From JAMLIN01 sp964509685 (GTDB taxonomy: Bacteria > Pseudomonadota > Gammaproteobacteria > Burkholderiales > Burkholderiaceae_E): DNA of 64,000 nucleotides. Each line of letters opens with the position of its first letter. The first letter of the stretch is position 1. A program made the position numbers and the translations under genes. The DNA is taken from NCBI GenBank assembly GCA_964509685.1, contig CAZDYQ010000001.1, forward strand, positions 1 through 64,000, given 5' to 3'. This document shows positions 1-8,717 of this stretch, piece by piece. Under the pieces are notes generated by a model. The model searched no databases. It was not told where the DNA came from and saw nothing but the letters and a program-made list of their open reading frames with translations.

Positions 1-1539
1 GTCGACGTCACCCCGCCCTCCGCGGCCACGGTCGACGCCGTCACCGGTGACAACATCGTCGACGCCGGCGAAGCGGCGGCGGGCGTCCAGATCACCGGCT
101 CCGCCGAGGAAGGCGACACGGTCGAGGTGACCTGGGGCGGCATCGTCAAGACCGCCGTCGCCGGCGCGGGCGGCGCCTGGTCGGTGACCTATGCCGCGGG
201 CGAAATCCCGCCCGATGGCGCGCAGGACGTCAGCGTCACCGTCACCGACGCCGCCGGCAACCCGCAGACCGATCCCGCCACCACCGTCTCGGTGGACGTG
301 CAGGCGGTGGCCGACAGCGGCGGCACCGGCGGTGACGACGTCCTGTTCGGCGGCGCCGGAAACAGCGTGCTCTTCGGCGGCGCCGGGAACGACGTGCTGG
401 TGGGCGACTCCGGCGGCTCGATCCGCAACTACCAGTTCGACTACTGGAACATCGACGGCACGATGTACGACGAGGACTTCAACGCCGGCAACCTCGGCGA
501 TGGCGAGGTCAACAATTCGTTCATCGGGTACAACCCGGGCGCCCAGTTCGGCGGCTGGACCGTCGCCAGCGGCGTGCTCAATGATCCCGGAACCGGGACG
601 GGCGTCAGCGGCGGCATCGCCGAGATGCGTGGCACCGCCGACGGCTTCGACTCTAGCGGCACGGGCGGCACGCTCCTCTGGGAAACCGCGTTCACGGGTA
701 GCGATGGCGCCGCGGGCCTCGAGCAGAGCGTGGACACCGTCGTGGGCGAGGACTACACCCTGTCCATCCGCCTCGGCACCGACGACCATGGCACCTCGCT
801 GGCGATCTTCTGGGACGGCGTGCAGGTCGCGTACTACGACGGCACGGCCAACGCGGAGGTGAACGAGGCGGGGAACTGGGTCCTTGCAGGGGGCGTCACG
901 ATCACGGGCGTCGAGGACCATCCGGGCGGCGTGCAGTCCACCATCAGCTTCCAGGTCCCCGGGGCCGGTCCCGCCACCGAGCTTCAGATCCTCGCGTACA
1001 ACGAGGTGGGCGGCAGCGGCGACGGCCTGCTGGTCCATCGCGTGACGCTGGAAGCGGTCCCCCCGGCGGGCGACGACGTGCTGGTCGGGGGCGCCGGCAA
1101 CGACCTCATCTTCGGCCAGGGTGGCAACGACACGCTGACCGGCGGCGAGGGCGCGGACATGTTCGTGTTCTCCATGCGCGCCGACAACGGCAACGACGTG
1201 ATCACCGACTTCACGGTCGGCACCGACATGATCATGCTCGTCGACGCGATCGATGCGAACATCACCGGATCGGTGGGCCCCGAGGCGAACCCGAGCTCGG
1301 ACAGCAACCTGAACTACGAGGACTTCCTGGTCGCCGGCACCCAGCAGATCACGCTGGGTGACGACGGCAACGGCAACCTCGTGCTGTCGTTCAGCGGCGA
1401 GGGCGGCGCCAGCCTCGGTTCCGTCACGCTGCAGGGCGTCGACGCGGCGGCCTATGCCGACGTCCAGAGCCTGTTCACCGGTGGAATCATCAGCGTCACC
1501 GGCGACGGCTTCCACGCGGGTCTGAACACGCTGGTCTGA
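1..1539 (+). CDS. C-terminal part of a type I-secreted RTX/Ig-like exoprotein (5' end outside window)
   Basis: The frame is open from base 1, so this is the last 512 residues of a larger protein. Residues 1 to about 100 form a bacterial Ig-like repeat (TVTVTDAAGNPQ type). Two copies of the glycine- and aspartate-rich RTX nonapeptide follow at about 111-137 (GGAGNDVLVG), then a non-repetitive beta-rich module (about 141-350), then a second RTX block at about 357-390 (GGAGNDLIFGQGGNDTLTGG). The tail begins ADMFVFS and DVITDF, typical of the C-terminal type I secretion target of large adhesins. The RTX repeats should bind calcium outside the cell. The role is inferred as a surface adhesin or secreted protein; no catalytic domain is visible in the part present. 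Confidence 0.85.
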   Translation, partial: VDVTPPSAATVDAVTGDNIVDAGEAAAGVQITGSAEEGDTVEVTWGGIVKTAVAGAGGAWSVTYAAGEIPPDGAQDVSVTVTDAAGNPQTDPATTVSVDVQAVADSGGTGGDDVLFGGAGNSVLFGGAGNDVLVGDSGGSIRNYQFDYWNIDGTMYDEDFNAGNLGDGEVNNSFIGYNPGAQFGGWTVASGVLNDPGTGTGVSGGIAEMRGTADGFDSSGTGGTLLWETAFTGSDGAAGLEQSVDTVVGEDYTLSIRLGTDDHGTSLAIFWDGVQVAYYDGTANAEVNEAGNWVLAGGVTITGVEDHPGGVQSTISFQVPGAGPATELQILAYNEVGGSGDGLLVHRVTLEAVPPAGDDVLVGGAGNDLIFGQGGNDTLTGGEGADMFVFSMRADNGNDVITDFTVGTDMIMLVDAIDANITGSVGPEANPSSDSNLNYEDFLVAGTQQITLGDDGNGNLVLSFSGEGGASLGSVTLQGVDAAAYADVQSLFTGGIISVTGDGFHAGLNTLV

Positions 1540-1546
1540 CCCGTCC

Positions 1547-1587
1547 CCGGCCGGTCCTGTTTCTTGCAGGGCCGGCCGGTTTCCTCC
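1547..1587 (+). terminator. Rho-independent terminator after the RTX exoprotein
   Basis: A 13-bp stem pairs 1547-1559 with 1567-1579, with one G-T wobble and a 7-base loop. It starts seven bases after the stop codon and is followed by TTTCCTCC. It separates the exoprotein from the next gene. Confidence 0.75.
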
Positions 1588-1601
1588 TCCCCCGAACAAA
1601 A

Positions 1602-2777
1602 ATGACAAGCAGAAAGCGTCCGCTCCCTCGCATCGGCCTGTCCGGCACGGGCTTCATCGCGCGCAGCTTCGCGCACATGGTGATGAAGCATGCGCCCGAC
1701 ATGCGCCTGGAGAAGGTGCTCACCCGGCGTTCGCCCGCGGCGCTGGCCGACTTTCCCACCCACGGGTCGGTGACCAGCTCGATCGACGAGCTCGTCGAGC
1801 ACTCCGACCTGGTGTTCGAATGCAGCGGCGACGTGATCCACTCGACGGTGGTGATCGAGCGTGCCCTGGCCGCCGGTCGACCCGTTGTCACGATGAACTC
1901 CGAATTCCACGTCACGACCGGCTCGTACTTCGCCGATCGTGGCCTGCTGACCGAGGCCGAGGGCGACCAGCCCGGCTGTCTCGCGGCGCTGCGCGAGAAC
2001 ATGCTGGCCATGGGTTTCTCGCCGCTCGTGTACGGCAACATGAAGGGTTTCCTGAACCACGACCCGACGCCGGAGGACATGGCGTTCTGGTCGTCGAAGC
2101 AGGGCATCAGCGTCGAGCAGACGACCTCGTTCACGGATGGCACGAAGGTGCAGATCGAGCAGGCCTTCATCGCCAACCACGCCGGCGCAAGCATCCTGCG
2201 CCGCGGCATGGCGGGGCCGGCGCGCGACGACACGGTCGAGGCGGCCCGCGACCTCGCCGCGATGGCCGAGGCGGCCGGCGGCCCGGTCGCCGACTACCTG
2301 CTCTCGCGCACGCAGATGCCGGGGGTGTTCATCGCCGCCCGGCACGATGCCGAGCAGGCCGACGCGCTGAACTACTTCAAGCTCGGCCCCGGCCCCTACT
2401 ACGTGATGTTCAATCCGCACCACCTGTGCTCGATCGAGGCGATCAAGACGGTGCGCCGGGTGCTCTCGGGCGGCGGGGTGCTGATGAACAATTCGTCGAA
2501 GCCCACCGTCGGCGTGTGCGCGATCGCGAAGCGCCCGCTGGCGGCCGGCGAGCGCATCGAGCTCGCGATCGGCGGCTTCGACGTCCGCGGCGAGGCGGTG
2601 ACGATCGCCGAGGAGCCCGACCACGTGCCGATCGGCATCCTGAACGGCGCGGTATTGCGGCATGCGGTGGAGCCAGGCCAGATGCTGCGCTTCTCCGACG
2701 TCGACATCCCCGACTCGCGAGCGCTGGAGATCGTCCGCGCCATGGCGCCGGCCACGACGAACACCGCAGCCGTCTGA
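1602..2777 (+). CDS. NAD(P)-binding oxidoreductase with C-terminal SAF domain (homoserine dehydrogenase-like, COG4091 type)
   Basis: The 391-residue protein opens with a Rossmann fold (GLSGTGFIA, residues 12-20). A conserved middle follows with EFHVTTGSYFA and a YFKLGPGPYYVMFNPHHL segment. The end (about 305-385) is a SAF domain of the kind found in antifreeze-like and FlgA proteins (KRPLAAGERI, LRHAVEPGQMLRFSDVD). This order matches the proteins once called predicted homoserine dehydrogenases; they are not the threonine-pathway Hom enzyme, which ends in an ACT domain. The substrate is probably a sugar-acid or polyol derivative, but that is a family-level guess. No clear ribosome binding site precedes the ATG, and the gene lies alone between a terminator and a convergent operon. 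Confidence 0.7.
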   Translation: MTSRKRPLPRIGLSGTGFIARSFAHMVMKHAPDMRLEKVLTRRSPAALADFPTHGSVTSSIDELVEHSDLVFECSGDVIHSTVVIERALAAGRPVVTMNSEFHVTTGSYFADRGLLTEAEGDQPGCLAALRENMLAMGFSPLVYGNMKGFLNHDPTPEDMAFWSSKQGISVEQTTSFTDGTKVQIEQAFIANHAGASILRRGMAGPARDDTVEAARDLAAMAEAAGGPVADYLLSRTQMPGVFIAARHDAEQADALNYFKLGPGPYYVMFNPHHLCSIEAIKTVRRVLSGGGVLMNNSSKPTVGVCAIAKRPLAAGERIELAIGGFDVRGEAVTIAEEPDHVPIGILNGAVLRHAVEPGQMLRFSDVDIPDSRALEIVRAMAPATTNTAAV

Positions 2778-2850
2778 GCCGGCAGGCCGGCCCGGGTGCC
2801 TGTCACGGCTTCCACGTCGGCCCGCCCTGACGGCAAGGCCGCATGGAGGG

Positions 2851-3579
2851 CTACTGCTGGTTGCCCTTGCGGTACGCGCCGCGGGCGAGGTCGATGCCGA
2901 GCTGCTTGAGCTTGCGGTAGAGGTGGGTGCGCTCGAGCCCGGTGCGCTCGGCCACACGCGTCATGCTGCCCTGCTCGCGCGTGAGATGGTGCTCGAAGTA
3001 GATGCGCTCGAAGGCGTCGCGCGCCTCGCGCAGCGGCATCTCGAGCGAGAGCTCCTGCATGGTGACGCTGCCGTTGTTGGCCACCGCCGCCGAGATGGTG
3101 CCGGCGACGACGGACTCCACCGCGACGGTGCCCGGCGCCACGGGGGTGGCGCTGCTGGCGGTGACCGTACCGGGCGCGATGTTGATCGGGGCGTGGGCGG
3201 TGCCGGGGGCCTCGTTGCGCCGGGCGAGGCCGGCCTCGACGGCCTTCAGCAACTTCTGCAGCGTGATGGGCTTCTCGAGGAAGTCGAGCGCACCGATGCG
3301 CGTGGCCTCGACGGCGGTGTCGATGGTCGCGTGGCCGGACATCATGATGACGGGCATGGTGAGCTTGCCGTTGGCGGCCCACTCCTTGAGCAGCGTCACG
3401 CCGTCGGTGTCGGGCATCCAGATGTCGAGCAGGACCAGGTCGGGGTCGCAGGTCTCGCGAACCTGGCGCGCCTGGTTGGCGCTTTCGGCGAGCATCACGG
3501 CATGCCCCTCGTCCCCGAGAATTTCGGAGAGCAGTTCGCGGATGCCGATTTCGTCATCGACTACGAGGATATCGGCCAT
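2851..3579 (-). CDS. ntrX: NtrX-like response regulator: receiver plus Fis-type HTH, no AAA+ domain
   Basis: The 242-residue protein has a receiver domain (1-120) with acidic residues D8/D9, phosphoacceptor D52 (LVLLDIWMPDTDG) and K103 (LEKPIT). A Thr/Val/Ala-rich linker of about 60 residues follows. The end (about 190-235) is a Fis-type helix-turn-helix (VAERTGLERTHLYRKLKQLGI). Canonical NtrX has a sigma-54-interacting AAA+ ATPase between these parts; here it is missing, so the protein cannot remodel sigma-54 polymerase itself. The start is six bases after the kinase stop codon, so the two are co-transcribed. The symbol reflects similarity of the receiver, Fis domain and partner kinase, not proven nitrogen control. 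Confidence 0.85.
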   Translation of the reverse strand: MADILVVDDEIGIRELLSEILGDEGHAVMLAESANQARQVRETCDPDLVLLDIWMPDTDGVTLLKEWAANGKLTMPVIMMSGHATIDTAVEATRIGALDFLEKPITLQKLLKAVEAGLARRNEAPGTAHAPINIAPGTVTASSATPVAPGTVAVESVVAGTISAAVANNGSVTMQELSLEMPLREARDAFERIYFEHHLTREQGSMTRVAERTGLERTHLYRKLKQLGIDLARGAYRKGNQQ

Positions 3580-3585
3580 GGCCCT

Positions 3586-5856
3586 CTAGGCGTTGCGATC
3601 GTCTGTTGCTTCGTTGCCGCTATTGTCCACGGATTTCGCGAAATTGGTAAATAGCACCGAGACCCGCGCACCGCCCTCCTCCTGGTTGGCCGCGTTGATG
3701 CGCCCGCCGTGCTCGTCGATGATCTTCTTGACGATGGCGAGCCCCAGCCCCGTGCCGCGCGACTTGCTGGTGACGTAGGGCTCGAAGACCCGCCCGAGGA
3801 TCGCGCTCGAGAAGCCCTGCCCGTTATCGCGCACCACCATGCGCACCGCATCCTGGCCGAGCCGGGTGTGGACCATCTCGGTCTCGATCACGACGCGGGG
3901 CGACTCCGACTTTTCGGTGGCCTCGATCGCGTTCTTGAGCAGGTTGTGGATCACCTGGCGCAGCTGGGTGGCGTCGCCCATGATCAGCGGCAGGGGCCGC
4001 GAGAGCCGGGTGTGGACGATCGCCCCGGCCTCCCCGTGCGCGTACAGCCCCACCACGTCCTCGATCAGTTCGTTGAGGTCGAGCGGGGCGAAGTTGCCCG
4101 ACGGCAGGCGGGCGTAGTCGCGGAAGGCGTCCACCATCAGCTTGAGCGCGCCCACCTGGTTGACGATGGTCTGGGCGCTGCGGTCGAGCAGGGCGGCGTC
4201 CTCGGGCTGGAGCTTGTCCGAAAGCTTGAGCCGCAGGCGCTCGGCCGACAGCTGGATGGGCGTGAGCGGGTTCTTGATCTCGTGCGCGAGCCGCCGGGCC
4301 ACCTCGGCCCAGGCGAGGGCGCGCTGCGCCGAGATCATTTCGGTGATGTCGTCGAAGACGATCATGTAGTTGACCTGGCGGTCGGGCAGGATCGACCCCC
4401 GGGCGAGGATGGTCTGGCCGAAGGGAGAGCTCTCCTCGCCCGCCGGGCGCTCGAGCTCGAACTGGCGCTGCCAGCTCGGGGCGTCCGTGCCGGCCAGCTC
4501 GTTGAACGCTTCCCGGACCTGCCCGGCGAGCTGGCCGATCCGCGGCACTTCGTCGAGCGGCTCGTCCAGGTGCGGCACGAGGCCGAGCCCGAGGATGCGC
4601 TCGGCCCCGGCATTGGCCACCGTGAGGCGGAAGTCCGCGTCGAGCACCAGCACCCCCGCGGTCAGGTTCGCCAGCACGCTCTCGAGCCGGGCGTTCACCT
4701 TCTCGAGCTCGCGCTGGTTTCGCTCGACCATCGAGCGAGCCTCCTTCAGCTGCCGGGTCATGGCGTTGAAGGACTGGGTGAGCATGCCGAGCTCGTCCCG
4801 GCCCGAGTAGTCCTTCACCGGCCGGAAGTCGCCCTCGGCGACCGCCCGGGTGCCGGCGGCGAACATCGACAGCGGCCCGGTGATCCAGCCCGCGAGCAGG
4901 AAGGCGGCGGCGATCGCCGCGAACACCGTCAGGATGACGATGAGCGTGAGGGTCACCCGGAAGAGCTGCTTGAGCGCCTCGCGCGAGTCGAGCAGCTGCT
5001 GGTAGTCCGACCGCCCCTGCGCCACCAGTTCCGCGCTCTCGGCGAGCGCGACCGGGAGCTGGTGGATGATCTGCACGAAGCGGCTGTCGTCGAGCAGCCG
5101 CCCCTCGACCCCGATGGGCACGATCACGCGCAGCTTGAGCGGCGAGTCGTTGCGCTGGGGCGAGCCCTCCTCGACCTGGGCGTACATGCGGGTCATGCGG
5201 GCCCGCCGCAGCTGCTCGAAGGTGGGCATGTCGGGCACCAGGGGCGCGAACTGGCCGCCGCTGGTCGTGATGATGCGGCCCGTGCCGGTCAGGATCACCG
5301 CCTCCTGGATGCCGTTCTGGTCGCGCAGCCGGTTGAGGGTGGCGGGCCAATCCTGCACCGGCGTGTCCGAGAGCTCGATCGCGATGGCCCGGGCCTTGGC
5401 GCTGAATTCGACGCGGCTGGCATCGATCGCCGCCCGACCGAGGGTGAGGCCGGACTCCAGCGCCCGTTCGAGCGGGACGTCGAACCAGGACTCGATCGAG
5501 CGTCCCACGAAGGCGATCGCCACGAGGTAGATCAGCAGGACGGGCACGACGGTCATGAGGGCGAAGGAGATCGCCATGCGCGCCATCAGCCGGGTGCCGA
5601 ACAGGCCGCGCCGGTAGCGCTCGACCAGGCGGCGGGTGAGTTCCAGCACCAGCAGCAGGAGGACGACGGCCACCCCCATCGTCAGCCAGAACAGGAGTTC
5701 GTAGTGGCGCTGGAAGAGGGCCGCGTCGGTGGTGGCCGTGGCGAGCAGGGCCAGCAGGACGATCGCGAAGGCGACCGCGAAGATCAGCGCGACCCGGAGG
5801 ATCCGCCCTACCGAGCGCTTGCCGGGGTCGCGGTCGTCAGGGTGAAGCGCTTCCAT
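3586..5856 (-). CDS. ntrY: NtrY-like membrane sensor histidine kinase
   Basis: With the ATG at 5856 the protein has 756 residues. Membrane segments lie at about 21-40, 54-73, 95-118 and 300-325, with an extracytoplasmic sensor region of about 180 residues before the last. HAMP (about 325-380) and PAS (about 390-500) follow. The HisKA box has phosphoacceptor H525 (LAHEIKNPLTPIQ). The ATPase domain has N642 (NLLKNAIEA), DNGQGF and GTGLGL. The order matches NtrY. It overlaps the end of the upstream DUF4390 gene by 49 bases and precedes its regulator by six. A longer open frame exists upstream, but its first 99 residues are arginine- and proline-rich shadow sequence, so I reject it. Confidence 0.88.
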   Translation of the reverse strand: MEALHPDDRDPGKRSVGRILRVALIFAVAFAIVLLALLATATTDAALFQRHYELLFWLTMGVAVVLLLLVLELTRRLVERYRRGLFGTRLMARMAISFALMTVVPVLLIYLVAIAFVGRSIESWFDVPLERALESGLTLGRAAIDASRVEFSAKARAIAIELSDTPVQDWPATLNRLRDQNGIQEAVILTGTGRIITTSGGQFAPLVPDMPTFEQLRRARMTRMYAQVEEGSPQRNDSPLKLRVIVPIGVEGRLLDDSRFVQIIHQLPVALAESAELVAQGRSDYQQLLDSREALKQLFRVTLTLIVILTVFAAIAAAFLLAGWITGPLSMFAAGTRAVAEGDFRPVKDYSGRDELGMLTQSFNAMTRQLKEARSMVERNQRELEKVNARLESVLANLTAGVLVLDADFRLTVANAGAERILGLGLVPHLDEPLDEVPRIGQLAGQVREAFNELAGTDAPSWQRQFELERPAGEESSPFGQTILARGSILPDRQVNYMIVFDDITEMISAQRALAWAEVARRLAHEIKNPLTPIQLSAERLRLKLSDKLQPEDAALLDRSAQTIVNQVGALKLMVDAFRDYARLPSGNFAPLDLNELIEDVVGLYAHGEAGAIVHTRLSRPLPLIMGDATQLRQVIHNLLKNAIEATEKSESPRVVIETEMVHTRLGQDAVRMVVRDNGQGFSSAILGRVFEPYVTSKSRGTGLGLAIVKKIIDEHGGRINAANQEEGGARVSVLFTNFAKSVDNSGNEATDDRNA

Positions 5857-6392
5857 TCGCTCGGGATGTCCCAGTCGTTGTTGGTGAGCGCGCCGAGCTG
5901 GTAGGACCTGGGCAGGCGCTCCCGGTCGAAGCGCAGCCGCAGGCTGGCCTCGTATTGGGTGCCGGGCTCGAGGGCGTCGGCGGGCGCCACGCTCCACCCG
6001 CTCACCTGGGCGATGGCCTGCACGGCCTCGGGCAGGCTGGCGAACTGCCGCGTCTCCTCGTCGCCGACGGTGGCGCGGTACTTCTGGGTCAGCAGATGGT
6101 AGGACAGGGTGTGGACCCGGCGGGCCTGGACGGTCTTCTCGTCCCACCACCACCAGCGCGGCCGGGTGATGTCGAACTCGACCACGTAGTGGAGGCTGAC
6201 GCCGTCACGCAGCGCCTGGTCGATCCGGTCGTCGATCGGCACCTCGAAGCGCGCCCACAGCATCCAGGCATCGTCGGCGAGGCTGCGCTCGAAGCGGATG
6301 TCCTCGACGCGGATGGTGTCGGCGGCACGCGCCGGAGACCCTGCGCCCGCCAGCGCGATCGACAGCGCCAGCAGCAGGGCGGAGCGCAGCAT
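5808..6392 (-). CDS. DUF4390 family exported protein
   Basis: A 194-residue protein with a signal peptide (1 to about 23, ending ARA before ADTI). The mature part is predicted beta-rich, with a striking RPRWWWWDE run and a conserved YHLLTQKYR motif, both typical of DUF4390. The family sits beside ntrYX-like genes in Betaproteobacteria, and here its 3' end overlaps the kinase by 49 bases while its ATG overlaps the rsmB stop (ATGA). Function is unknown. The location suggests a periplasmic partner of the kinase sensor region, which is inference from gene order only. Confidence 0.8.
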   Translation of the reverse strand: MLRSALLLALSIALAGAGSPARAADTIRVEDIRFERSLADDAWMLWARFEVPIDDRIDQALRDGVSLHYVVEFDITRPRWWWWDEKTVQARRVHTLSYHLLTQKYRATVGDEETRQFASLPEAVQAIAQVSGWSVAPADALEPGTQYEASLRLRFDRERLPRSYQLGALTNNDWDIPSEWKRFTLTTATPASAR

Positions 6393-7735
6393 CAGTCCTG
6401 TTTTCCGAGTAACGCGTAATAGAACCCGTCGTGGTCACGCCCTTCCACCGAAGTGGGCACTAGCTGCGCGACCGCCTCGCTGCCTTCGCCAGGGGCGAAG
6501 GACCAGACCAGCGGGAGGCGAAGGGCGTCGGGATGGCTTTGCAGGAACCGGGCGATCACCGTGTCGCCCTCGGCCGGAAACACCGAGCAGGTCGAGTAGA
6601 GCAATTTACCACCCGGGGCGAGGAGCGGCCAAAGCGCGCCGAGCATCGCCGCCTGGCGGTCGGAAAATGTCGCCATATCGCGACGGCGCCGCCGCCAGCG
6701 CACGTCCGGCTGGCGGCGGACGATGCCGGAGGCGGTGCATGGCGCATCGACCAGGATGCGGTCGAAGGGCCTGCCGTCGTGCCAGTCCGCCGGCCGCAGC
6801 GCGTCGCCCGCCACGAGGGTCGCGCGCAGGCCAAGCCGCCCCAGGTTTTCCTCCACGCGGGCGAGCCGGGCCTTGTCGGGGTCCAGCGCGACGAGGTCGA
6901 GCTCGGCGAGCTCCAGCAGGTGGGTGGTCTTCCCGCCCGGCGCCGCGCAGGCATCGAGCACCCGCATCCCGTCGGCGACATCGAGGAGCGGCGCCGCGAG
7001 CTGCGCACCCGCATCCTGCACGGACACATGGCCCTCGGCCCAGCCGGGCAGGCGCTCGACCGGCATGGCGGCCTCGAGCCGGACCGCCTGCGGCCCGACG
7101 CGGGTGGCCGCGATGCCGGCCTCGGCCAGGCGCGCGAGCCAGTCCTCCACGGTGGTGCGCCGGATGTTCACCCGCAGCGTCAGCGGCGGCTCCCGGTTGC
7201 CCTGCTCGAGGATGGCCTCCCAGCGGTCGGGATAGGCCTCGCGAAGGGTATCGATCCACCAGGCGGGGAAGTTCCACCGGGCCACGGGATCCTCCAGCGC
7301 CTGCCCGACGAGCGCCTCCCGCTCGCGCAGGAAGCGACGCAGGGTCGCATTCAGGAAGCCGGCGCCCCGTCGCAGCGCGGGATCGGCCTTGGCCGCCTCG
7401 ATCGCCTGGTCCACGGTGGTGGCGTCCGGTCGCACCGGATCGAGCAGCTGCGCCAGCACGACCTGCTGCAGGGCGAGCATCGCGGGGCCCGGCGGGCGCT
7501 GGTTCAGTTGCGCGGCCAGCGCACGGCACAGGCCCCAGGCGCGCACGGTGCGCGAGGCCATGTCGCGAACCGCCGCGCGCGAGGCGGCGGACAAGCCGGC
7601 CCCGGCCTTGCCGGCCATGGCCGCATCCAGTGCGGCCGGCAACGCGGCGCCGGCCGCGAGCCGTTCCAGAGCGGCCGCGGCCACCCGCAGCTCGACGGCG
7701 AGCGTCGCCCGCTGCGCGCCCGGCGAGGGATTCAA
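6392..7735 (-). CDS. rsmB: 16S rRNA (cytosine-967-C5)-methyltransferase RsmB
   Basis: The 447-residue protein has an N-terminal NusB-like RNA-binding helical domain (about 1-150) and a Rossmann methyltransferase domain. The SAM site reads VLDACAAPGGKTTHLLEL. The two RNA m5C cysteines are C333 (DAPCTASG) and C383 (YSTCSVFPAE). It methylates C967 of 16S rRNA using S-adenosylmethionine. The best start that keeps the usual N-terminal length is a TTG at 7733-7735, which overlaps the htpX stop as TTGA; a GTG about 15 codons downstream is the alternative. Coupled translation with htpX and with the DUF4390 gene is likely. Confidence 0.92.
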   Translation of the reverse strand: MNPSPGAQRATLAVELRVAAAALERLAAGAALPAALDAAMAGKAGAGLSAASRAAVRDMASRTVRAWGLCRALAAQLNQRPPGPAMLALQQVVLAQLLDPVRPDATTVDQAIEAAKADPALRRGAGFLNATLRRFLREREALVGQALEDPVARWNFPAWWIDTLREAYPDRWEAILEQGNREPPLTLRVNIRRTTVEDWLARLAEAGIAATRVGPQAVRLEAAMPVERLPGWAEGHVSVQDAGAQLAAPLLDVADGMRVLDACAAPGGKTTHLLELAELDLVALDPDKARLARVEENLGRLGLRATLVAGDALRPADWHDGRPFDRILVDAPCTASGIVRRQPDVRWRRRRRDMATFSDRQAAMLGALWPLLAPGGKLLYSTCSVFPAEGDTVIARFLQSHPDALRLPLVWSFAPGEGSEAVAQLVPTSVEGRDHDGFYYALLGKQD

Positions 7736-8601
7736 CGGAACCGGACGCGCGACATCCCCCCGCGCGCCATCTCCAGCAGGCGGCGGATCCGCTCCTCGGT
7801 GGGCGGGTGCGTGGAGAACAGCGACGCGACACCCCCGCCCGAGAGCGGGTTCAGGATCATCATCTGCGCCGTCTCGGGATGCGCCTCGGTGGTGGGCAGC
7901 GGCGTGCCGGCCGCATAGCGCTGGATCTTGTCGAGCGCCGAGGCGAGTGCCTGCGGATTGCCGCAGATCTCGGCGCCACCGCGGTCGGCCTCGTACTCGC
8001 GCGTGCGCGACAGCGCCATCTGGATCATGGCCGCCGCGAGCGGCGCGAGCAGCGCCACGGCGATCGTGGCGATCGGGTTCGTCGGACGGCCCTCGGAATC
8101 ACGCCCGCCGAAGAACATCGCGAAGTTCGCGAGCGCCGAGATCGCACCGGCCATCGTCGCCGAGATCGTCTGCGTGAGGATGTCGCGATGCTTGACATGG
8201 GCGAGCTCGTGCGCCATCACGCCACGCACCTCGTCGGCATTGAGGATCCGCAGGAGGCCGGTGGTCGCGGCCACCGCGGCATTCTGCGGATTGCGCCCGG
8301 TCGCGAAGGCGTTGGGCGAAGGCTCGTCGATGAGGTACACGCGTGGCATGGGCAGCTGCGCGCGTTGCGCGAGCTCACGAACCATGTTGTAGAACTGCGG
8401 GGCGGTGGTCTCGTCGACCTCCCGCGCCCGGTACATGCGCAGGACGAGCTTGTCCGAGAACCAGTACGCGAAGAAGTTGCTCACCAGGGCGAAGCCCAAC
8501 GCGAGCATCATGCCTTCACGGCCTCCGAGTGCAGCGCCGACCACGCCAAAGAGCGCGACGATCGCCGCCATCAGCATGCCGGTCCTGACCCAGTTGAACA
8601 T
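7732..8601 (-). CDS. htpX: HtpX membrane zinc metalloprotease
   Basis: A 289-residue M48 family protease of the inner membrane, a quality-control enzyme that cleaves misfolded membrane proteins. The N-terminal MFNWVRTGML and two hydrophobic segments (about 8-27, 31-48) are typical. The zinc motif is HELAHVKH, with H131, E132 and H135; the third ligand is in the downstream REYEADRGG segment. I chose ATG 8601 rather than the in-frame GTG 8607, because AGGA lies seven bases before it and family members start MFNW. The gene heads a tight run with rsmB. Confidence 0.93.
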   Translation of the reverse strand: MFNWVRTGMLMAAIVALFGVVGAALGGREGMMLALGFALVSNFFAYWFSDKLVLRMYRAREVDETTAPQFYNMVRELAQRAQLPMPRVYLIDEPSPNAFATGRNPQNAAVAATTGLLRILNADEVRGVMAHELAHVKHRDILTQTISATMAGAISALANFAMFFGGRDSEGRPTNPIATIAVALLAPLAAAMIQMALSRTREYEADRGGAEICGNPQALASALDKIQRYAAGTPLPTTEAHPETAQMMILNPLSGGGVASLFSTHPPTEERIRRLLEMARGGMSRVRFR

Positions 8602-8717
8602 GTGCACTTCCTTTCTTCAGCGTGAGGGAGAGGAGAACGGGGGAAATATGGGGTCGTCGGGGCCGCACTGCAAGCCGTCGGTCGCGGGCTTGTCGCGGCC
8701 TCGGGCCCCGCGCCGCC

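Noticed and set aside
5857..6153. Upstream extension of the NtrY-like kinase by 99 residues
   Set aside because: Basic low-complexity sequence inside the DUF4390 coding region; the kinase homologs start near the first membrane helix.
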